The notes: a model not told the origin generated them from the letters alone. DNA of 60,358 bases from Vagococcus xieshaowenii (GCF_004792515.1 NZ_CP038867.1:1-60358); one strand, 5' to 3'. Shown: positions 44,491-54,246, numbered from the stretch's first letter. Numbers and translations: made by a program.

Positions 44491-44579
44491 AAATACCTTA
44501 AATAGTAAATATATTTAACGATATCATTGCAACTATTTAAGGTATAGAGTAAAAGAAATTATTATTAAAAGGGTGTTAT

Positions 44580-44717
44580 ATGAAGTATTATTACTTAATA
44601 TCGAAAGGATTGTTAAATAGTGATAATATTGTCGGAGTTCCATTCTCGGATTACATTTTCATGTTCGTTGATCACGACTATTATCATACAAGATTTCTTG
44701 AACTTTACGATAGCTAA
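44580..44717 (+). CDS. Small hypothetical ORF, 45 aa
   Basis: ATG after AAAGGGTGTTAT encodes an aromatic-rich peptide (MKYYYLISKGLLNSDNIVG). No match recognised and no terminator of its own. It may be a real small gene or a fragment left by rearrangement between the insertion sequence and the WxL cassette. Confidence 0.35.
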   Translation: MKYYYLISKGLLNSDNIVGVPFSDYIFMFVDHDYYHTRFLELYDS

Positions 44718-44832
44718 GATAATATCCAACGGCTACAATAATTATATCTTGTTGAAATTGTTTCCCCTCAAAATGATTCATCGTCCTTTCTCTTGCAATC
44801 TTTTTCTATTATTCCACATTTATCACTATTTT

Positions 44833-45267
44833 TTAGTATTCTTCGATGGTATAACCTGTAAATATTGCATGATTATCTGCACCAAATCCAATCCTTGTAT
44901 AGTTCCCATCATCTGTTGCTTCAACAGTAAAACGCACAACTTTAGTTTGTGGATAATCACTCGTTAAATGACATACACTATGAATATCATTAAAAATGAC
45001 AATTGTCCCCACTAAATCTTTCACTTTCACCACATACTTTTTTCCGGAACTAAACTTGTTAGTTATATAGATACGAGCACTATTTTCCAGTGTTAATCGT
45101 CCTTTTCCTAAATTTCCTTTACCAAAATAAACCGGTCCTAATGAATAATTTTCTAATGATGTTGCTCCTGAATGAAACAAAACATTGTTTATAACTTTAG
45201 CTTCTGTTTTATTACTATAACAAACACTACCTAATAGTATACAAATTATTAACAAATATTTTTTCAT
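44833..45267 (-). CDS. Secreted protein of the WxL cassette
   Basis: 144 residues with a signal peptide (MKKYLLIICILLGSVCYSN) and a beta-rich domain (LGKGRLTLENSARIYITNKF). No WxL motif. Last gene of the leftward WxL operon, 17 bases after the large WxL protein. Function unknown; probably part of the wall-bound complex. Confidence 0.6.
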   Translation of the reverse strand: MKKYLLIICILLGSVCYSNKTEAKVINNVLFHSGATSLENYSLGPVYFGKGNLGKGRLTLENSARIYITNKFSSGKKYVVKVKDLVGTIVIFNDIHSVCHLTSDYPQTKVVRFTVEATDDGNYTRIGFGADNHAIFTGYTIEEY

Positions 45268-45284
45268 TTCAAATCACTTCTCCT

Positions 45285-47660
45285 TTAAGGAGCATCAATT
45301 ATTGACCAAGATAATTCTACTTGATAATGTGCTCCCTGATGCACAGACAGCGGAACTAAATTTAACAATAAACCTTCATCCGATTGATAATCAAATGTGG
45401 TACGATAATCATCATTTGATGTTTTTCCTGATGCAATCACTTGATAATCATTATTAATGACTCTCTCTGACTTTCCATTAGTTCTAAATATCAAACTATC
45501 ATTTGGCAAACTAACTTGTTTGTCCGGATCCTTAAACGTCCCTTCCATCTTAACAGCAACTTTCCAATCATTACCACCTCCCCTAGTATCAACTACAGAC
45601 ATTGACCAATTATCTGATGTTCTAGGAATAATTTTTTTAGTAGCTACTCGTTCTAAATTATCATCTTGAAATGTAATGGACTCTTCTGAAAATGTTAATC
45701 CCACCTGTTGACCTGCTTTTACTAGTTGCTTCAACGTCCCGCTAAAATATTCTCCTTGACGCCAAGTTAATTCATGAGAATCTATCGAGAACCAATGCAA
45801 TTTATCATTTATTAATTCACCTTGAGTTAACTGAATAATTGGTACTTGATTAAAAAAATCTCTGATTTTCACTATTGTTTCTTTACCTAGTATGCTGTCA
45901 CTTAGTGTCACATATTGCTCCTTAGCCTGAACATTCGCACCAGCATTCACCAATTCTTGTAACGATGACACATCTAACAACTGATTACAAGACACATCCA
46001 AAAATGTTAACTTAGAATTCAACGAATATCCGTCTATATTATTTAATGCATTATCACTTAAATTCAAGGATAAGATATTTGAAAAAATTGACCAATCATC
46101 AATCCCTACTAAACCATTGCTTGATAAATTTACTTTAGTAAGTACAAGCATTTCAGATAGTATCCCAAAATCACTCACTTGGTTGTGACTAATATCTAAT
46201 TCTTTTAAATTTGGAAGATGATTTAAACCTACTAGCGATTTAATTTGATTATTAGGAACCTTCAAACTTGTCAGATTTTCTAATTTTTTAATCGGAACGC
46301 GAGTATCTATACTTACATTTAGTTTAGTCGCTACCCCTTCTGCTAATCCACTATCTGGGAATAATTCTTTAATAGGTGGAGCCAGTTTGTCGAATATGGC
46401 TCGAATCATAGGAGACTCACTTCCCATTGTTAGTGTTGTTTCACTAGCATTTACATTATCAATAGTTGTCCCCTCACCACTTACTTTTTCCCAATGACTA
46501 AATTGGTAGTCTTTCGATGCTATCGCCCGTATTTCAGTAATTTGACCTTCCTCAAGTAAAGAATTACCTGTAGAAAAACTCCCCGCCGAACCATTGGGTA
46601 AAATTTCTACTTTAATTGGATAGGTTGGAGGAATTAATTCAAATACAGCTTGAATCTTAGGAGACTCACTTCCCATTGTTAATGTTGTTTCACTAGCATT
46701 TACATTATCAATAGTTGTTCCCTCACCACTTACTTTTTCCCAATGACTAAATCGATAGCCTTCAGATGGAACAGCTGAAATCTTAGTTTTTTCACTAGGT
46801 GCCAAACTTTCAGATTGAATAGAAACATGACCACTGGAAGTATTAGGAACTATAGTAATATTAATTGGATAAGTTATTTTTTGATAATAAAACAGTACGG
46901 TTTGTGCAGTAGATGTGAAATAACCATTCTTAACTTCCGACGTATTTTGTATAAGTGTGTAGCCATCAATCGACTGAGCTCTTATTGAATAAGGATCATC
47001 CGCAAAATCAGATGTTAATATTGTACTAGAAGCTAATTCTTTTCCAGTGCCATATTCTACATATTTAACTGTTATATTTCCGGCAAGATTACGTGCAGGT
47101 TTTAAACGCCATCTAATATCAGTTGATGATGGGTCACTAGATAGAATAGTTTTTGAAATCAACCAGACTGGTGAAATGTTCTCCCCAATTGTTATGTAAG
47201 ACGTATTAGCACTATATTTACTTCCTATAGCAACACCAGATTCATTAGCGTTTAGAAACTTCAGTTGACTACCTGAAGTTTCTAACGCAATACCATAAGA
47301 ATACATTTTATATTTTGTATAACCTTCATAATTAGACGTATATGATTGAATTTCAAATAAATCATTTAAAGTAATCAATTGTCCTTGTTTACTACTATCT
47401 TTTGGCAAAAATTGAATAGGGGTTCCATCATATCTAGAGTCTTTATTTAATAATGCATAATCCCACCCCGAACTAATTTGCATCGTCACTCCTCCACGAT
47501 TAACGTGAGTATTATGCATATAATACCATCGATTAAAACGCAGTTGATTACCATTTTCAGAAACTGGTACATTTGTTGCTTCAGCCAAAGATGGTAAACA
47601 AATGAAACAACTCACTACTATAAACATTAACATTACGATAAAATAGTCAGTCCTCTTCAT
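45285..47660 (-). CDS. Large WxL-domain protein with MucBP, B-repeats and leucine-rich repeats
   Basis: 791 residues. Signal peptide; an N-terminal domain to ~190; a MucBP-like module (NITVKYVEYGTGKELAS); two ~78-residue bacterial B-repeats with identical cores (YxFSHWEKVSGEGTTIDNV); leucine-rich repeats (LKVPNNQIKSLVGLNHLPNL, KELDISHNQVSDFGI); and a C-terminal WxL domain with motifs NWSMSVVD and LSWSIIDAP. WxL domains bind peptidoglycan without covalent anchoring; the repeats suggest adhesion to host or matrix. It overlaps the upstream gene by 14 bases. Confidence 0.8.
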   Translation of the reverse strand: MKRTDYFIVMLMFIVVSCFICLPSLAEATNVPVSENGNQLRFNRWYYMHNTHVNRGGVTMQISSGWDYALLNKDSRYDGTPIQFLPKDSSKQGQLITLNDLFEIQSYTSNYEGYTKYKMYSYGIALETSGSQLKFLNANESGVAIGSKYSANTSYITIGENISPVWLISKTILSSDPSSTDIRWRLKPARNLAGNITVKYVEYGTGKELASSTILTSDFADDPYSIRAQSIDGYTLIQNTSEVKNGYFTSTAQTVLFYYQKITYPINITIVPNTSSGHVSIQSESLAPSEKTKISAVPSEGYRFSHWEKVSGEGTTIDNVNASETTLTMGSESPKIQAVFELIPPTYPIKVEILPNGSAGSFSTGNSLLEEGQITEIRAIASKDYQFSHWEKVSGEGTTIDNVNASETTLTMGSESPMIRAIFDKLAPPIKELFPDSGLAEGVATKLNVSIDTRVPIKKLENLTSLKVPNNQIKSLVGLNHLPNLKELDISHNQVSDFGILSEMLVLTKVNLSSNGLVGIDDWSIFSNILSLNLSDNALNNIDGYSLNSKLTFLDVSCNQLLDVSSLQELVNAGANVQAKEQYVTLSDSILGKETIVKIRDFFNQVPIIQLTQGELINDKLHWFSIDSHELTWRQGEYFSGTLKQLVKAGQQVGLTFSEESITFQDDNLERVATKKIIPRTSDNWSMSVVDTRGGGNDWKVAVKMEGTFKDPDKQVSLPNDSLIFRTNGKSERVINNDYQVIASGKTSNDDYRTTFDYQSDEGLLLNLVPLSVHQGAHYQVELSWSIIDAP

Positions 47661-48687
47661 TAGAATTGCCTCTCTTTAAATAGATAATTATAATAAAACA
47701 CACTACAAAAACTATCAAAGTCAACATCATCAAAATTGACCAACTTTTTTTATAAAGTTTTTTTGCTGGATGTAGATCCGATACTATTTCACTTTCACTC
47801 ACCATGTCATTCATTTTTTTAGCATTAATTACCTTAAATTCTCTTCTCCACTTCCACTCCTCATCAATAGTTTTCGCTTTTAGCTCTAACACATACTGCC
47901 CATCTTCCAATTCCTCATTTGTCCACTCAGTTAAGACATTCATACTAGAATTGGGAGCCATTCTAACATCTATAAATTCTTTTTCAATTAATGGTGAGGA
48001 ATCATTCTCCTTATAAACACAGGCTAAAATTGTCATGTCTTTTATACCCAATGACACGTCTCGTTGAAGAATAGCCGATAAAAAAATTTGACCCTCTTGT
48101 TCTACTACTTTTACCTTATTTAATCTCATATGAGAAATTAATTGTTTTTTATCTCCTACCAATAATTGCACTCCTAGTACGTAAGAAAAATTATTTTTCA
48201 CTAAGATACCCTCGTTTTCATTAACATCTGTTTCTTTGATAAGTTGATAAGATAGCCCTCCTAATAAATAACCGTTGGGGACATCTTTGGGCAAACTAAT
48301 AGTTACCTTAATTTTCTTTTCCTCTAAAGGAGCTAGTAAAATCAACTCTTCCAACTCACTAATATCTTGTAATCGATAAGACAAACTATTGTCTTTTTTT
48401 GCATTGATTTTAGAATAATCTACCACTCCATTAGAATTAGTTATTGCTGTACTTAATGTTTGTCTAATCTTTAGAGTAGTATTCGAATTGTTCTTTAATA
48501 CAACCTCTAGTACTTCTGTTGAACCTGCTTTAGTTTGTATATCAAAATACGTCAGCTGATTATCTATTTGATTTTCGGGTGTGACTATATTAACCGAAAA
48601 TTCTGTTGTCAAATCTATAGCTTCATATGTTTTTGGTATACTAGAAATTAAAGCTAATAGTCCTACTAACCACAGTATTTTCTTCAT
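47647..48687 (-). CDS. WxL-interacting protein (DUF916/DUF3324), membrane anchored
   Basis: 346 residues: signal peptide, DUF916-like Ig fold (FSVNIVTPENQIDNQLTYFD, then LPKDVPNGYLLGGLSY), DUF3324-like fold, then a C-terminal membrane helix (ILMMLTLIVFVVCFIIIIYL) with basic tail. These proteins hold WxL proteins at the membrane. Encoded between the two WxL genes, as in enterococcal WxL loci. Confidence 0.85.
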   Translation of the reverse strand: MKKILWLVGLLALISSIPKTYEAIDLTTEFSVNIVTPENQIDNQLTYFDIQTKAGSTEVLEVVLKNNSNTTLKIRQTLSTAITNSNGVVDYSKINAKKDNSLSYRLQDISELEELILLAPLEEKKIKVTISLPKDVPNGYLLGGLSYQLIKETDVNENEGILVKNNFSYVLGVQLLVGDKKQLISHMRLNKVKVVEQEGQIFLSAILQRDVSLGIKDMTILACVYKENDSSPLIEKEFIDVRMAPNSSMNVLTEWTNEELEDGQYVLELKAKTIDEEWKWRREFKVINAKKMNDMVSESEIVSDLHPAKKLYKKSWSILMMLTLIVFVVCFIIIIYLKRGNSNEED

Positions 48688-48705
48688 TTTTACTCCTATC
48701 TATTT

Positions 48706-49509
48706 TTACAAAGGTGTGTCATTCAACGTCCATAATAAACTTGTTGAATAAGCAACATCTTTAATAACTGATACGCCTGAAGGAACATGTAACTTTACAC
48801 TTTCTTTCATCGTCTGAGTATCACCAAAACGAATAATGTTGGTTCCTACCCCTATCGATTCTCCAATATTACTCGGTGTTGTTGCCTTAGCTGAAGCAAT
48901 TTTTATAGATTCTCCAATCTTCAAGACTTGTTCACCAGAAGAAACCTCCGGATTTTGTGATCCACTAATATTTTGACTCGTGATATTTGCCAAACTCATC
49001 TGTGCTCCTTGTAATTCTGAATCACCTGATTTAAAAGGTGATTCCTGTGTAACTGTTAAATTCCATCCCTTATTGTTAGCCCTTAAATCAGACACTTGAA
49101 CATAATTAGGTACCGTTGTTTTTTCTCCATCTTCCGTCACCCAGGTCTCCGGATATGCATAACTATCAGCACCTTCTAATGGATGATATTCCATCTTTCC
49201 AAAATAAAAATTTGACACATAATCAATCTTTAATAATCCGTCCCCATTACTTCCTGTTCCAGGTCCCACTGGAATTTCTTCCTCAGGTAAATCTGGATTA
49301 GATGGACCACCTGGATTTCCCGGAACTGATGGATCTGGATTAATAGGATCAACCGGTTTTATATCTCCAATCGTATCTGAAAACGTAAATGAAGCACTTA
49401 CTTTAGACCTTGCTTCAGCTGAATCCGCTTCTACTTTTTCTCCTTCTAAAATAACTAAACTAACACCTAAAACTAATACACCATTAATAAGAACTATTAA
49501 TTTTCTCAT
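48706..49509 (-). CDS. Small WxL-domain surface protein
   Basis: 267 residues: signal peptide, a Pro-rich spacer (PVDPINPDPSVPGNPGGPSN) and a WxL domain with motifs GWNLTVTQ and LLWTLNDTPL at the very C-terminus. First gene of the WxL operon, with ribosome site GGAGGAG. It is transcribed divergently from an Rgg-like regulator. Confidence 0.88.
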   Translation of the reverse strand: MRKLIVLINGVLVLGVSLVILEGEKVEADSAEARSKVSASFTFSDTIGDIKPVDPINPDPSVPGNPGGPSNPDLPEEEIPVGPGTGSNGDGLLKIDYVSNFYFGKMEYHPLEGADSYAYPETWVTEDGEKTTVPNYVQVSDLRANNKGWNLTVTQESPFKSGDSELQGAQMSLANITSQNISGSQNPEVSSGEQVLKIGESIKIASAKATTPSNIGESIGVGTNIIRFGDTQTMKESVKLHVPSGVSVIKDVAYSTSLLWTLNDTPL

Positions 49510-49625
49510 AAAACTTTTCTCCTCCTATATTTTTAATATGAACTATGATATCGTTAATTGTACAACCAATATATATAATAAGTTTCATTTTTTAATTATA
49601 GTTTACAAATAAATGAGGTGATTTC

Positions 49626-50480
49626 TTGATTAATGTGGGCTTGTTTTTTAAAATTCTTAGAAAAGAAAGAGGACTTTCTCTAGAACAATGTTCAAAAGGG
49701 ATTTTTTCAAAAGCGGGTTTATCCAAATTCGAACGGGGACATAGTGATATTACCTTAAAAAAATTTTTACTATTGATGGAGCGATTAGATATTTCTATAC
49801 CAGAATTTTTAAATTATATAAATAACAGAGAACTTTCAACGGTCACGCTATTTTTCGACAAAGTAAAACAGGCTTATAAACAAGGTAATACCTCACTTCT
49901 CCTCCACTACTTTCAACAAGAAGAAGAAAAATATGAACAAACAGCTATTATTTCTTACCGAATAAAAAGCACTATGATTCTAATATTACTTTCGTCAATC
50001 GATGGTTGTTATAAACCATCAGAAACGCGAGTTATTGAGTTATCTAATTATCTATTTGAACGTGAACGTTGGTACTTATTTGAACTATTAATTTTCAAAA
50101 ATAGCGTTCTACTGATAAACCCTAATCTTTCAAGCTTATTAATCACTGAACTTATAAAAAAGAAGAAGAATAATAATATCCCTATTTATAATAAAATAAT
50201 TTCTGAAACACTATTAAATTCTACTATAGTAGAATTTAATAAAAAAAACTACGATATTTGCCTACTCTATCTAAATGAAGTCAAACATCTACTTGATCCT
50301 GAAGATTTCTTTCTTAAGTACGTCTATCAACTATTAAAAGAATGTATAAAATTAAAGCACAAACCAGATCCTAACTATGATCGTCTCTATTTTTTATTAG
50401 ATATTTTAGATACTCTAGGAGAAGATTATCAAGTTGTCATATACAAAAACTTTGTTGAAAAAGCGATATTTACCTCTTAA
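49626..50480 (+). CDS. Rgg/MutR-type regulator of the WxL cassette
   Basis: 284 residues starting with TTG after GAGGTGATTTC. N-terminal helix-turn-helix (LRKERGLSLEQCSKGIFSKA, FERGHSDITL) and a long helical C-terminal domain of the Rgg/MutR kind, which senses peptides. Divergent from the WxL operon with 116 bases between them, so it is the likely controller. No nearby short peptide gene was found. Confidence 0.7.
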   Translation: MINVGLFFKILRKERGLSLEQCSKGIFSKAGLSKFERGHSDITLKKFLLLMERLDISIPEFLNYINNRELSTVTLFFDKVKQAYKQGNTSLLLHYFQQEEEKYEQTAIISYRIKSTMILILLSSIDGCYKPSETRVIELSNYLFERERWYLFELLIFKNSVLLINPNLSSLLITELIKKKKNNNIPIYNKIISETLLNSTIVEFNKKNYDICLLYLNEVKHLLDPEDFFLKYVYQLLKECIKLKHKPDPNYDRLYFLLDILDTLGEDYQVVIYKNFVEKAIFTS

Positions 50481-50603
50481 AATAAATATTATTTAAAAAA
50501 TTATTAATAATACTAATATACAATGATGTAGTCTGTTAAAAAGTTTTAAATCTACTCAAAAAAAAAACTAGAATAATGAAAAAAGATTGCATAAGGAATA
50601 ACG

Positions 50604-50780
50604 ATGAATCATTTTAAAAGAAGTAGCATTTTGTCTGTTGCTGAAGCAATAGGCTTAATGATAAGTTTCGGTTCTTTAATCGCAACGATCATTTTTGGCT
50701 TGTTGTCAGTTATTAAAAACGACAAAAAAATAAACCTCATAACTTTAGCAGAGTTAGGTTTATTTTTTTCTAAATTATAA
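50604..50780 (+). CDS. Holin-like type I toxin, 58 aa
   Basis: ATG 50604 with AAGGA 6 bases upstream. The core SVAEAIGLMISFGSLIATII is the putative holin-like toxin signature, followed by FGLLSVIKNDKK; an in-frame TTG at 50631 could be an alternative start closer to family length. The C-terminal extension (INLITLAELGLFFSKL) overlaps the antisense RNA terminator. The start is not certain. Confidence 0.65.
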   Translation: MNHFKRSSILSVAEAIGLMISFGSLIATIIFGLLSVIKNDKKINLITLAELGLFFSKL

Positions 50781-50860
50781 TTTTGCTGCCGTCTTAAATG
50801 GCCTACCTTAAGGGACGTATTCGCGTACGTCTCTTTTTATTATCTTTATCATAGCATATT
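50722..50860 (-). ncRNA. Antisense antitoxin RNA
   Basis: On the minus strand the RNA has GACGTA..TACGTC, then GCCAT-TTAAG-ACGGC, and ends in AAATAAACCT..AGGTTTATT followed by a T-run inside the toxin gene. Compared with 44378-44490 the small stem changes A-T to G-C at one pair, so base pairing is kept. A clear promoter is not visible here, unlike the other two loci. Confidence 0.6.
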
Positions 50861-50931
50861 TTTCTTATAATAGACTACAATGTAGTTGGGTTTTTGATTT
50901 TCAATTTAAAAAGTGAGCAGAGACTACTCTT

Positions 50932-51318
50932 TTAAACTTCTAATTTATTCATTAACGCTTCAGTCAATAGCTTGGAAAAATTAATTCCTTGCTTTTCTGC
51001 TCTTGTTTTTAACCATACAGGTATATTGGTGTTAGTTCTAGATAATCTATTATCTTGAATATACTCTGATAAATCAACTTCAATCAACGTCACAAATTCA
51101 TCATCTTTTACAGAAATGTCTTTAATATTTGAAGGTTTAGGAAGTGATTCGTTATGTTCCACTAAGTCAGATAAGACAATACCTAGATAATCTGAGGCAA
51201 AATCTAAACCTTCTTCTAATGTATCACCTTGTGTTCCATTACCTTCTAAATCAGGAAATTGAATGTAGTAACCACCAGCTTCTTCTTCTGAAAATACAGC
51301 AGGGTAGATTTTTTTCAT
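50932..51318 (-). CDS. hicB: HicB-family antitoxin
   Basis: About 128 residues from ATG 51318 (AAAGG 9 bases upstream; ATG 51327 overlaps the ribosome site). HicB N-domain (KKIYPAVFSEEEAGGYYIQF, PDLEGNGTQGDTLEEGL) and a C-terminal ribbon-helix-helix (VWLKTRAEKQGINFSKLLTE). It neutralises HicA and represses the operon. Encoded after hicA. Confidence 0.88.
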   Translation of the reverse strand: MKKIYPAVFSEEEAGGYYIQFPDLEGNGTQGDTLEEGLDFASDYLGIVLSDLVEHNESLPKPSNIKDISVKDDEFVTLIEVDLSEYIQDNRLSRTNTNIPVWLKTRAEKQGINFSKLLTEALMNKLEV

Positions 51319-51357
51319 TGTTATCATCCTTTCTTGTTTACTTTTAAAAGAAGAGGA

Positions 51358-51546
51358 CTATAAAAGTCCTGCTTCTTTCAAAATTGAGCGTTCCGTTCCA
51401 TATTTTAACTCTCCTTTAGGAACAATGATTGGTCGTCTATGACCTTCTTTGGTTAATTTAGTATGAGAACCTTTACCTTGTTTCGGTTTGATTATCCATC
51501 CTTCTTTTACCAAAAGTTTAATCATTTCTCTATCTGTAAGTGGCAA
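51358..51546 (-). CDS. hicA: HicA-family mRNA interferase toxin
   Basis: 62 residues with the dsRNA-binding-like fold and catalytic His in KQGKGSHTKLTKEGHRRPI, then VPKGELKYGT. First gene of the hicAB operon; ribosome site AAGGAGGAG. Stabilises the plasmid by killing or arresting cells that lose it. Confidence 0.88.
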   Translation of the reverse strand: MPLTDREMIKLLVKEGWIIKPKQGKGSHTKLTKEGHRRPIIVPKGELKYGTERSILKEAGLL

Positions 51547-51571
51547 ATCTTATCTCCTCCTTACTATTATA

Positions 51572-51600
51572 ATTATAATGCGCATAGTGCGTATTGTCAA
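51572..51600 (-). promoter_or_regulatory. hicAB promoter and operator
   Basis: Minus-strand -35 TTGACA (51595-51600), 17-base spacer and -10 TATAAT (51572-51577). The spacer is an imperfect inverted repeat (TACGCA..TGCGCA), fitting a HicB ribbon-helix-helix operator. Confidence 0.75.
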
Positions 51601-51643
51601 TTATTTTCTTTTATACGGATGATAAAAATGGTTATATAGCATT

Positions 51644-52105
51644 CTAATTTTTCGTTTTTAATGAGAATTTTTCTAGGTATCTTTCTTGTCTTTGAATGGT
51701 TTGAATAATCTTCCCAGTTACCACTTCTTGACTGATTCGTTCTGGATAATAACCCGCCTTTTCAATTAAGATGTTTTCTAATTTAAGCTGCGTTAATTTA
51801 GCTTGCTTTAAATTATCACGGTCTATTTTATCATTGCCTTTATTTCTTCTACGTTTTTCTTCTAACTCTCTCTTTAAACGTCTTGTAAGACCTAAGCAAT
51901 TAATTAATTCAATCGTGGTCATCTTAAGCATATCTGAGGTTGTCGTGTAATTAAACCATAATGGATCAATAATAGGTTCTATGACGTTCACAAGGTCTTT
52001 TCTCGTAAATACAAGCTCTTCTGACTTAAATGTTAACTCACACTCTTTACAAACATACTCATTATTTTTTTCCACTACAAATTGATTACAATATCGACAC
52101 TTCAT
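51644..52105 (-). CDS. Zinc-ribbon protein, unknown function
   Basis: 153 residues. Two CxxC pairs at the N-terminus (KCRYCNQ ... YVCKECELTF) form a zinc ribbon; the rest is helical and basic (GLTRRLKRELEEKRRRN). It lies downstream of the methyltransferase in the leftward block. Nucleic-acid binding is likely, but I do not recognise the family. Confidence 0.6.
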   Translation of the reverse strand: MKCRYCNQFVVEKNNEYVCKECELTFKSEELVFTRKDLVNVIEPIIDPLWFNYTTTSDMLKMTTIELINCLGLTRRLKRELEEKRRRNKGNDKIDRDNLKQAKLTQLKLENILIEKAGYYPERISQEVVTGKIIQTIQRQERYLEKFSLKTKN

Positions 52106-52172
52106 TTTTATTCCTACTTTCCTAATGATAAGAAGGGGATAGGTAACCCCTCTAGAATTACCTATCTTGAAC

Positions 52173-53708
52173 TTATCCAGCTATGTTTAATTTCTTCGTA
52201 TAGTGCTTAAACTCTTTGGCCATAATTTCTCGTGCTTCATCATCTTGTTTTATTTCGTCATCTGAAGGGAGCCAGTTAAAATGTTGGCCACACAACACAT
52301 TAAAATATTCTAAAAGTTCCTGGTCTTTAATCCAAATATGAACAGTTCCTTTAGAAAACATCTTAAATCTAAACGTTTCGTTTTCAAAATCACCTATTCC
52401 GTTCGCTATAAATTCATTACTTACGGATGGTTTTAGTAATTGCAACATCTTTACTAAATCTAGAATATATTCTCTAACTGAGTACCTAACATGGTTAAAT
52501 TCTGGTTTAGGATTGACAGTATTGTAATAACTAAGCCCCATATCGCTTGCGTCCATTCCCCTACCGTAATTATCGAAGGGTTTAATAATCTTCTTATTCA
52601 CTTTAAATGCATTATTAGTTTTCCACCCGTTGTAATAGTGTACATTATTACTATACTCTTTTTGATGGTATTTAGTTATTTCTTTAAAGAAATGAAGACA
52701 ACTTTCTAAACAAAGGCTGGAAGAGTTCTGTGTAACTGCCATTAAAAGTAACTCAATATTTACTAAGTTAATTTCCATAGATGCAGAAGTTTCCATTTGT
52801 TTTCTTAGTTGTTGTTTACCGTGTTCGGTTAATTGTTTAGAGAATTCATCTGTTTGTAATATTTGTTCCCAATATGTGTAGCGTGTACTTTGAATATCAT
52901 CATTAATTTGTGTTAAATTACTTTTTTTGGAACAATAACTCATAGATGGTAACATGCTCTCAAAATATTTTAAAGCTGTATCCGCTTTGAAACGTTCCTT
53001 AATAAGTTTAACATGGGCTTCATACTGATAAACTAATGTTTTTATGGAGTTAACTCTCTCATTAATTTCATTCGATTTGACGAAACAAGATAAGCTTTTT
53101 TCTAATTTTTGATTCTCTTCAAGAGTAGCATTTTTAACTGTATTAAGTATTTTTGCATATAAATCTGACACGTTAGTCCGTACACGATCAATCGTTAACT
53201 TAATGATAACAGTTCGGACTGAGGTCTTTCTTTCAGCGTCTATAAATAAATCATCATGATATGAAAATGTAGCTTGATACTGGTTTAATAAATTTAACAG
53301 TGTTTGCCTATCAAACGTATGCGGGTTTCTAATCGTTTCAGCATTTAAAATGCAACGTATGTTACAAGGTTTAGAAATTTGTTTTTCTGCTAGGCGAATT
53401 GCTTTAAGTAAATGTTTTGCTCCGTTGTCGAACGGTGGATTCATAATAATTGCGTCATATTCTGTATATGTTTCATAATTTATAAAATCATCTGCTTGTA
53501 CTGTATTTCCTTTAGAGTGTAATACACCTTGTAAGTCTTGGTTCAACTCAATACAATCTATTTTAACACTGTTTTCTTTGGCGATTGCATCCACTAAATC
53601 ACCCTTACCGGCTGATGGCTCTAGCACTCTTGCATCTGTTAAATTTAAATCTTCCAATAATAATCGAGCTACCTTCTCAGGTGATGGATAAAAATTAGTA
53701 CTAAACAT
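52173..53708 (-). CDS. Orphan adenine methyltransferase with DUF4942
   Basis: 511 residues. N-terminal Rossmann methyltransferase: YPSPEKVARLLLEDL, LEPSAGKGDLVDAI (SAM motif), and catalytic NPPFDNGAKHLLKAI. A DUF4942-type C-terminal domain follows. No restriction gene nearby, so it probably modifies the plasmid to escape recipient restriction. It lies directly behind structured element 1, inside a block of establishment-type genes. Confidence 0.8.
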   Translation of the reverse strand: MFSTNFYPSPEKVARLLLEDLNLTDARVLEPSAGKGDLVDAIAKENSVKIDCIELNQDLQGVLHSKGNTVQADDFINYETYTEYDAIIMNPPFDNGAKHLLKAIRLAEKQISKPCNIRCILNAETIRNPHTFDRQTLLNLLNQYQATFSYHDDLFIDAERKTSVRTVIIKLTIDRVRTNVSDLYAKILNTVKNATLEENQKLEKSLSCFVKSNEINERVNSIKTLVYQYEAHVKLIKERFKADTALKYFESMLPSMSYCSKKSNLTQINDDIQSTRYTYWEQILQTDEFSKQLTEHGKQQLRKQMETSASMEINLVNIELLLMAVTQNSSSLCLESCLHFFKEITKYHQKEYSNNVHYYNGWKTNNAFKVNKKIIKPFDNYGRGMDASDMGLSYYNTVNPKPEFNHVRYSVREYILDLVKMLQLLKPSVSNEFIANGIGDFENETFRFKMFSKGTVHIWIKDQELLEYFNVLCGQHFNWLPSDDEIKQDDEAREIMAKEFKHYTKKLNIAG

Positions 53709-53790
53709 AATATATACGTCCTTTCAGATTATGAGAACGGAACAATTCCAATGATACGGACTTCCTTTAGAAAGGTTTTTTATTCTTTCT

Positions 53791-54233
53791 CTCATAAGTT
53801 GGTTGTTTTTTATTGTGACGTTAACGTTGCATGTCCACCAAGTGCATACAAGGGCGAACTTGTTCGTGCATTTTACCCTTGTATGAACGACTGGCCATGC
53901 TAAGATAACAGGAACACGAAAAAACGACTTATGAGAAGAAATAAACGCTTGCTAATACAGTTAAAAGAATGTGCGATTTTTCGGCTTAGCGTATGGCACG
54001 AAAAGTCTGATTTATGCTTTGAGTGCCTTCTATGTGTTTACGGGTCGCTATGATCCATAGCGACTAGCATTGTCAATGGCGGACTGGTGGAGGAACGGAG
54101 CCACCAACGTAAAAACGACTGCTGGAGGAACGGAGGCACAAAGTTTTTAATTGATAATGGCTAAGTAAACACTCAAAAAGAAAAGGATTGGGTTGTAGCA
54201 AGGGCAACTGCACCGCCGCGGAAAATCCTTTTC
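53791..54233. repeat. Structured non-coding element, copy 1
   Basis: About 440 bp without genes, homologous to 56471-56907. Stems: CTCATAAGT (53791) with ACTTATGAG (53927); ATACAAGGG (53846) with CCCTTGTAT (53876) around CGAAC/GTTCG; GTCGCTAT/ATAGCGAC (54044-54064); GGTGG/CCACC (54086-54105); AAAAGGATT (54181) with AATCCTTTT (54225). The motif GGAGGAACGGAG occurs twice. It lies between a terminator and the methyltransferase start. Candidate single-stranded-DNA promoter or leader RNA; see findings. Confidence 0.7.
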
Positions 54234-54246
54234 TATCCTTTTAAAC

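Noticed and set aside
44620..44967. 115-residue plus-strand frame upstream of the WxL cassette
   Set aside because: It overlaps the end of the secreted WxL-cassette protein on the other strand and has no ribosome site; its hydrophobic content comes from AT-rich antisense sequence.
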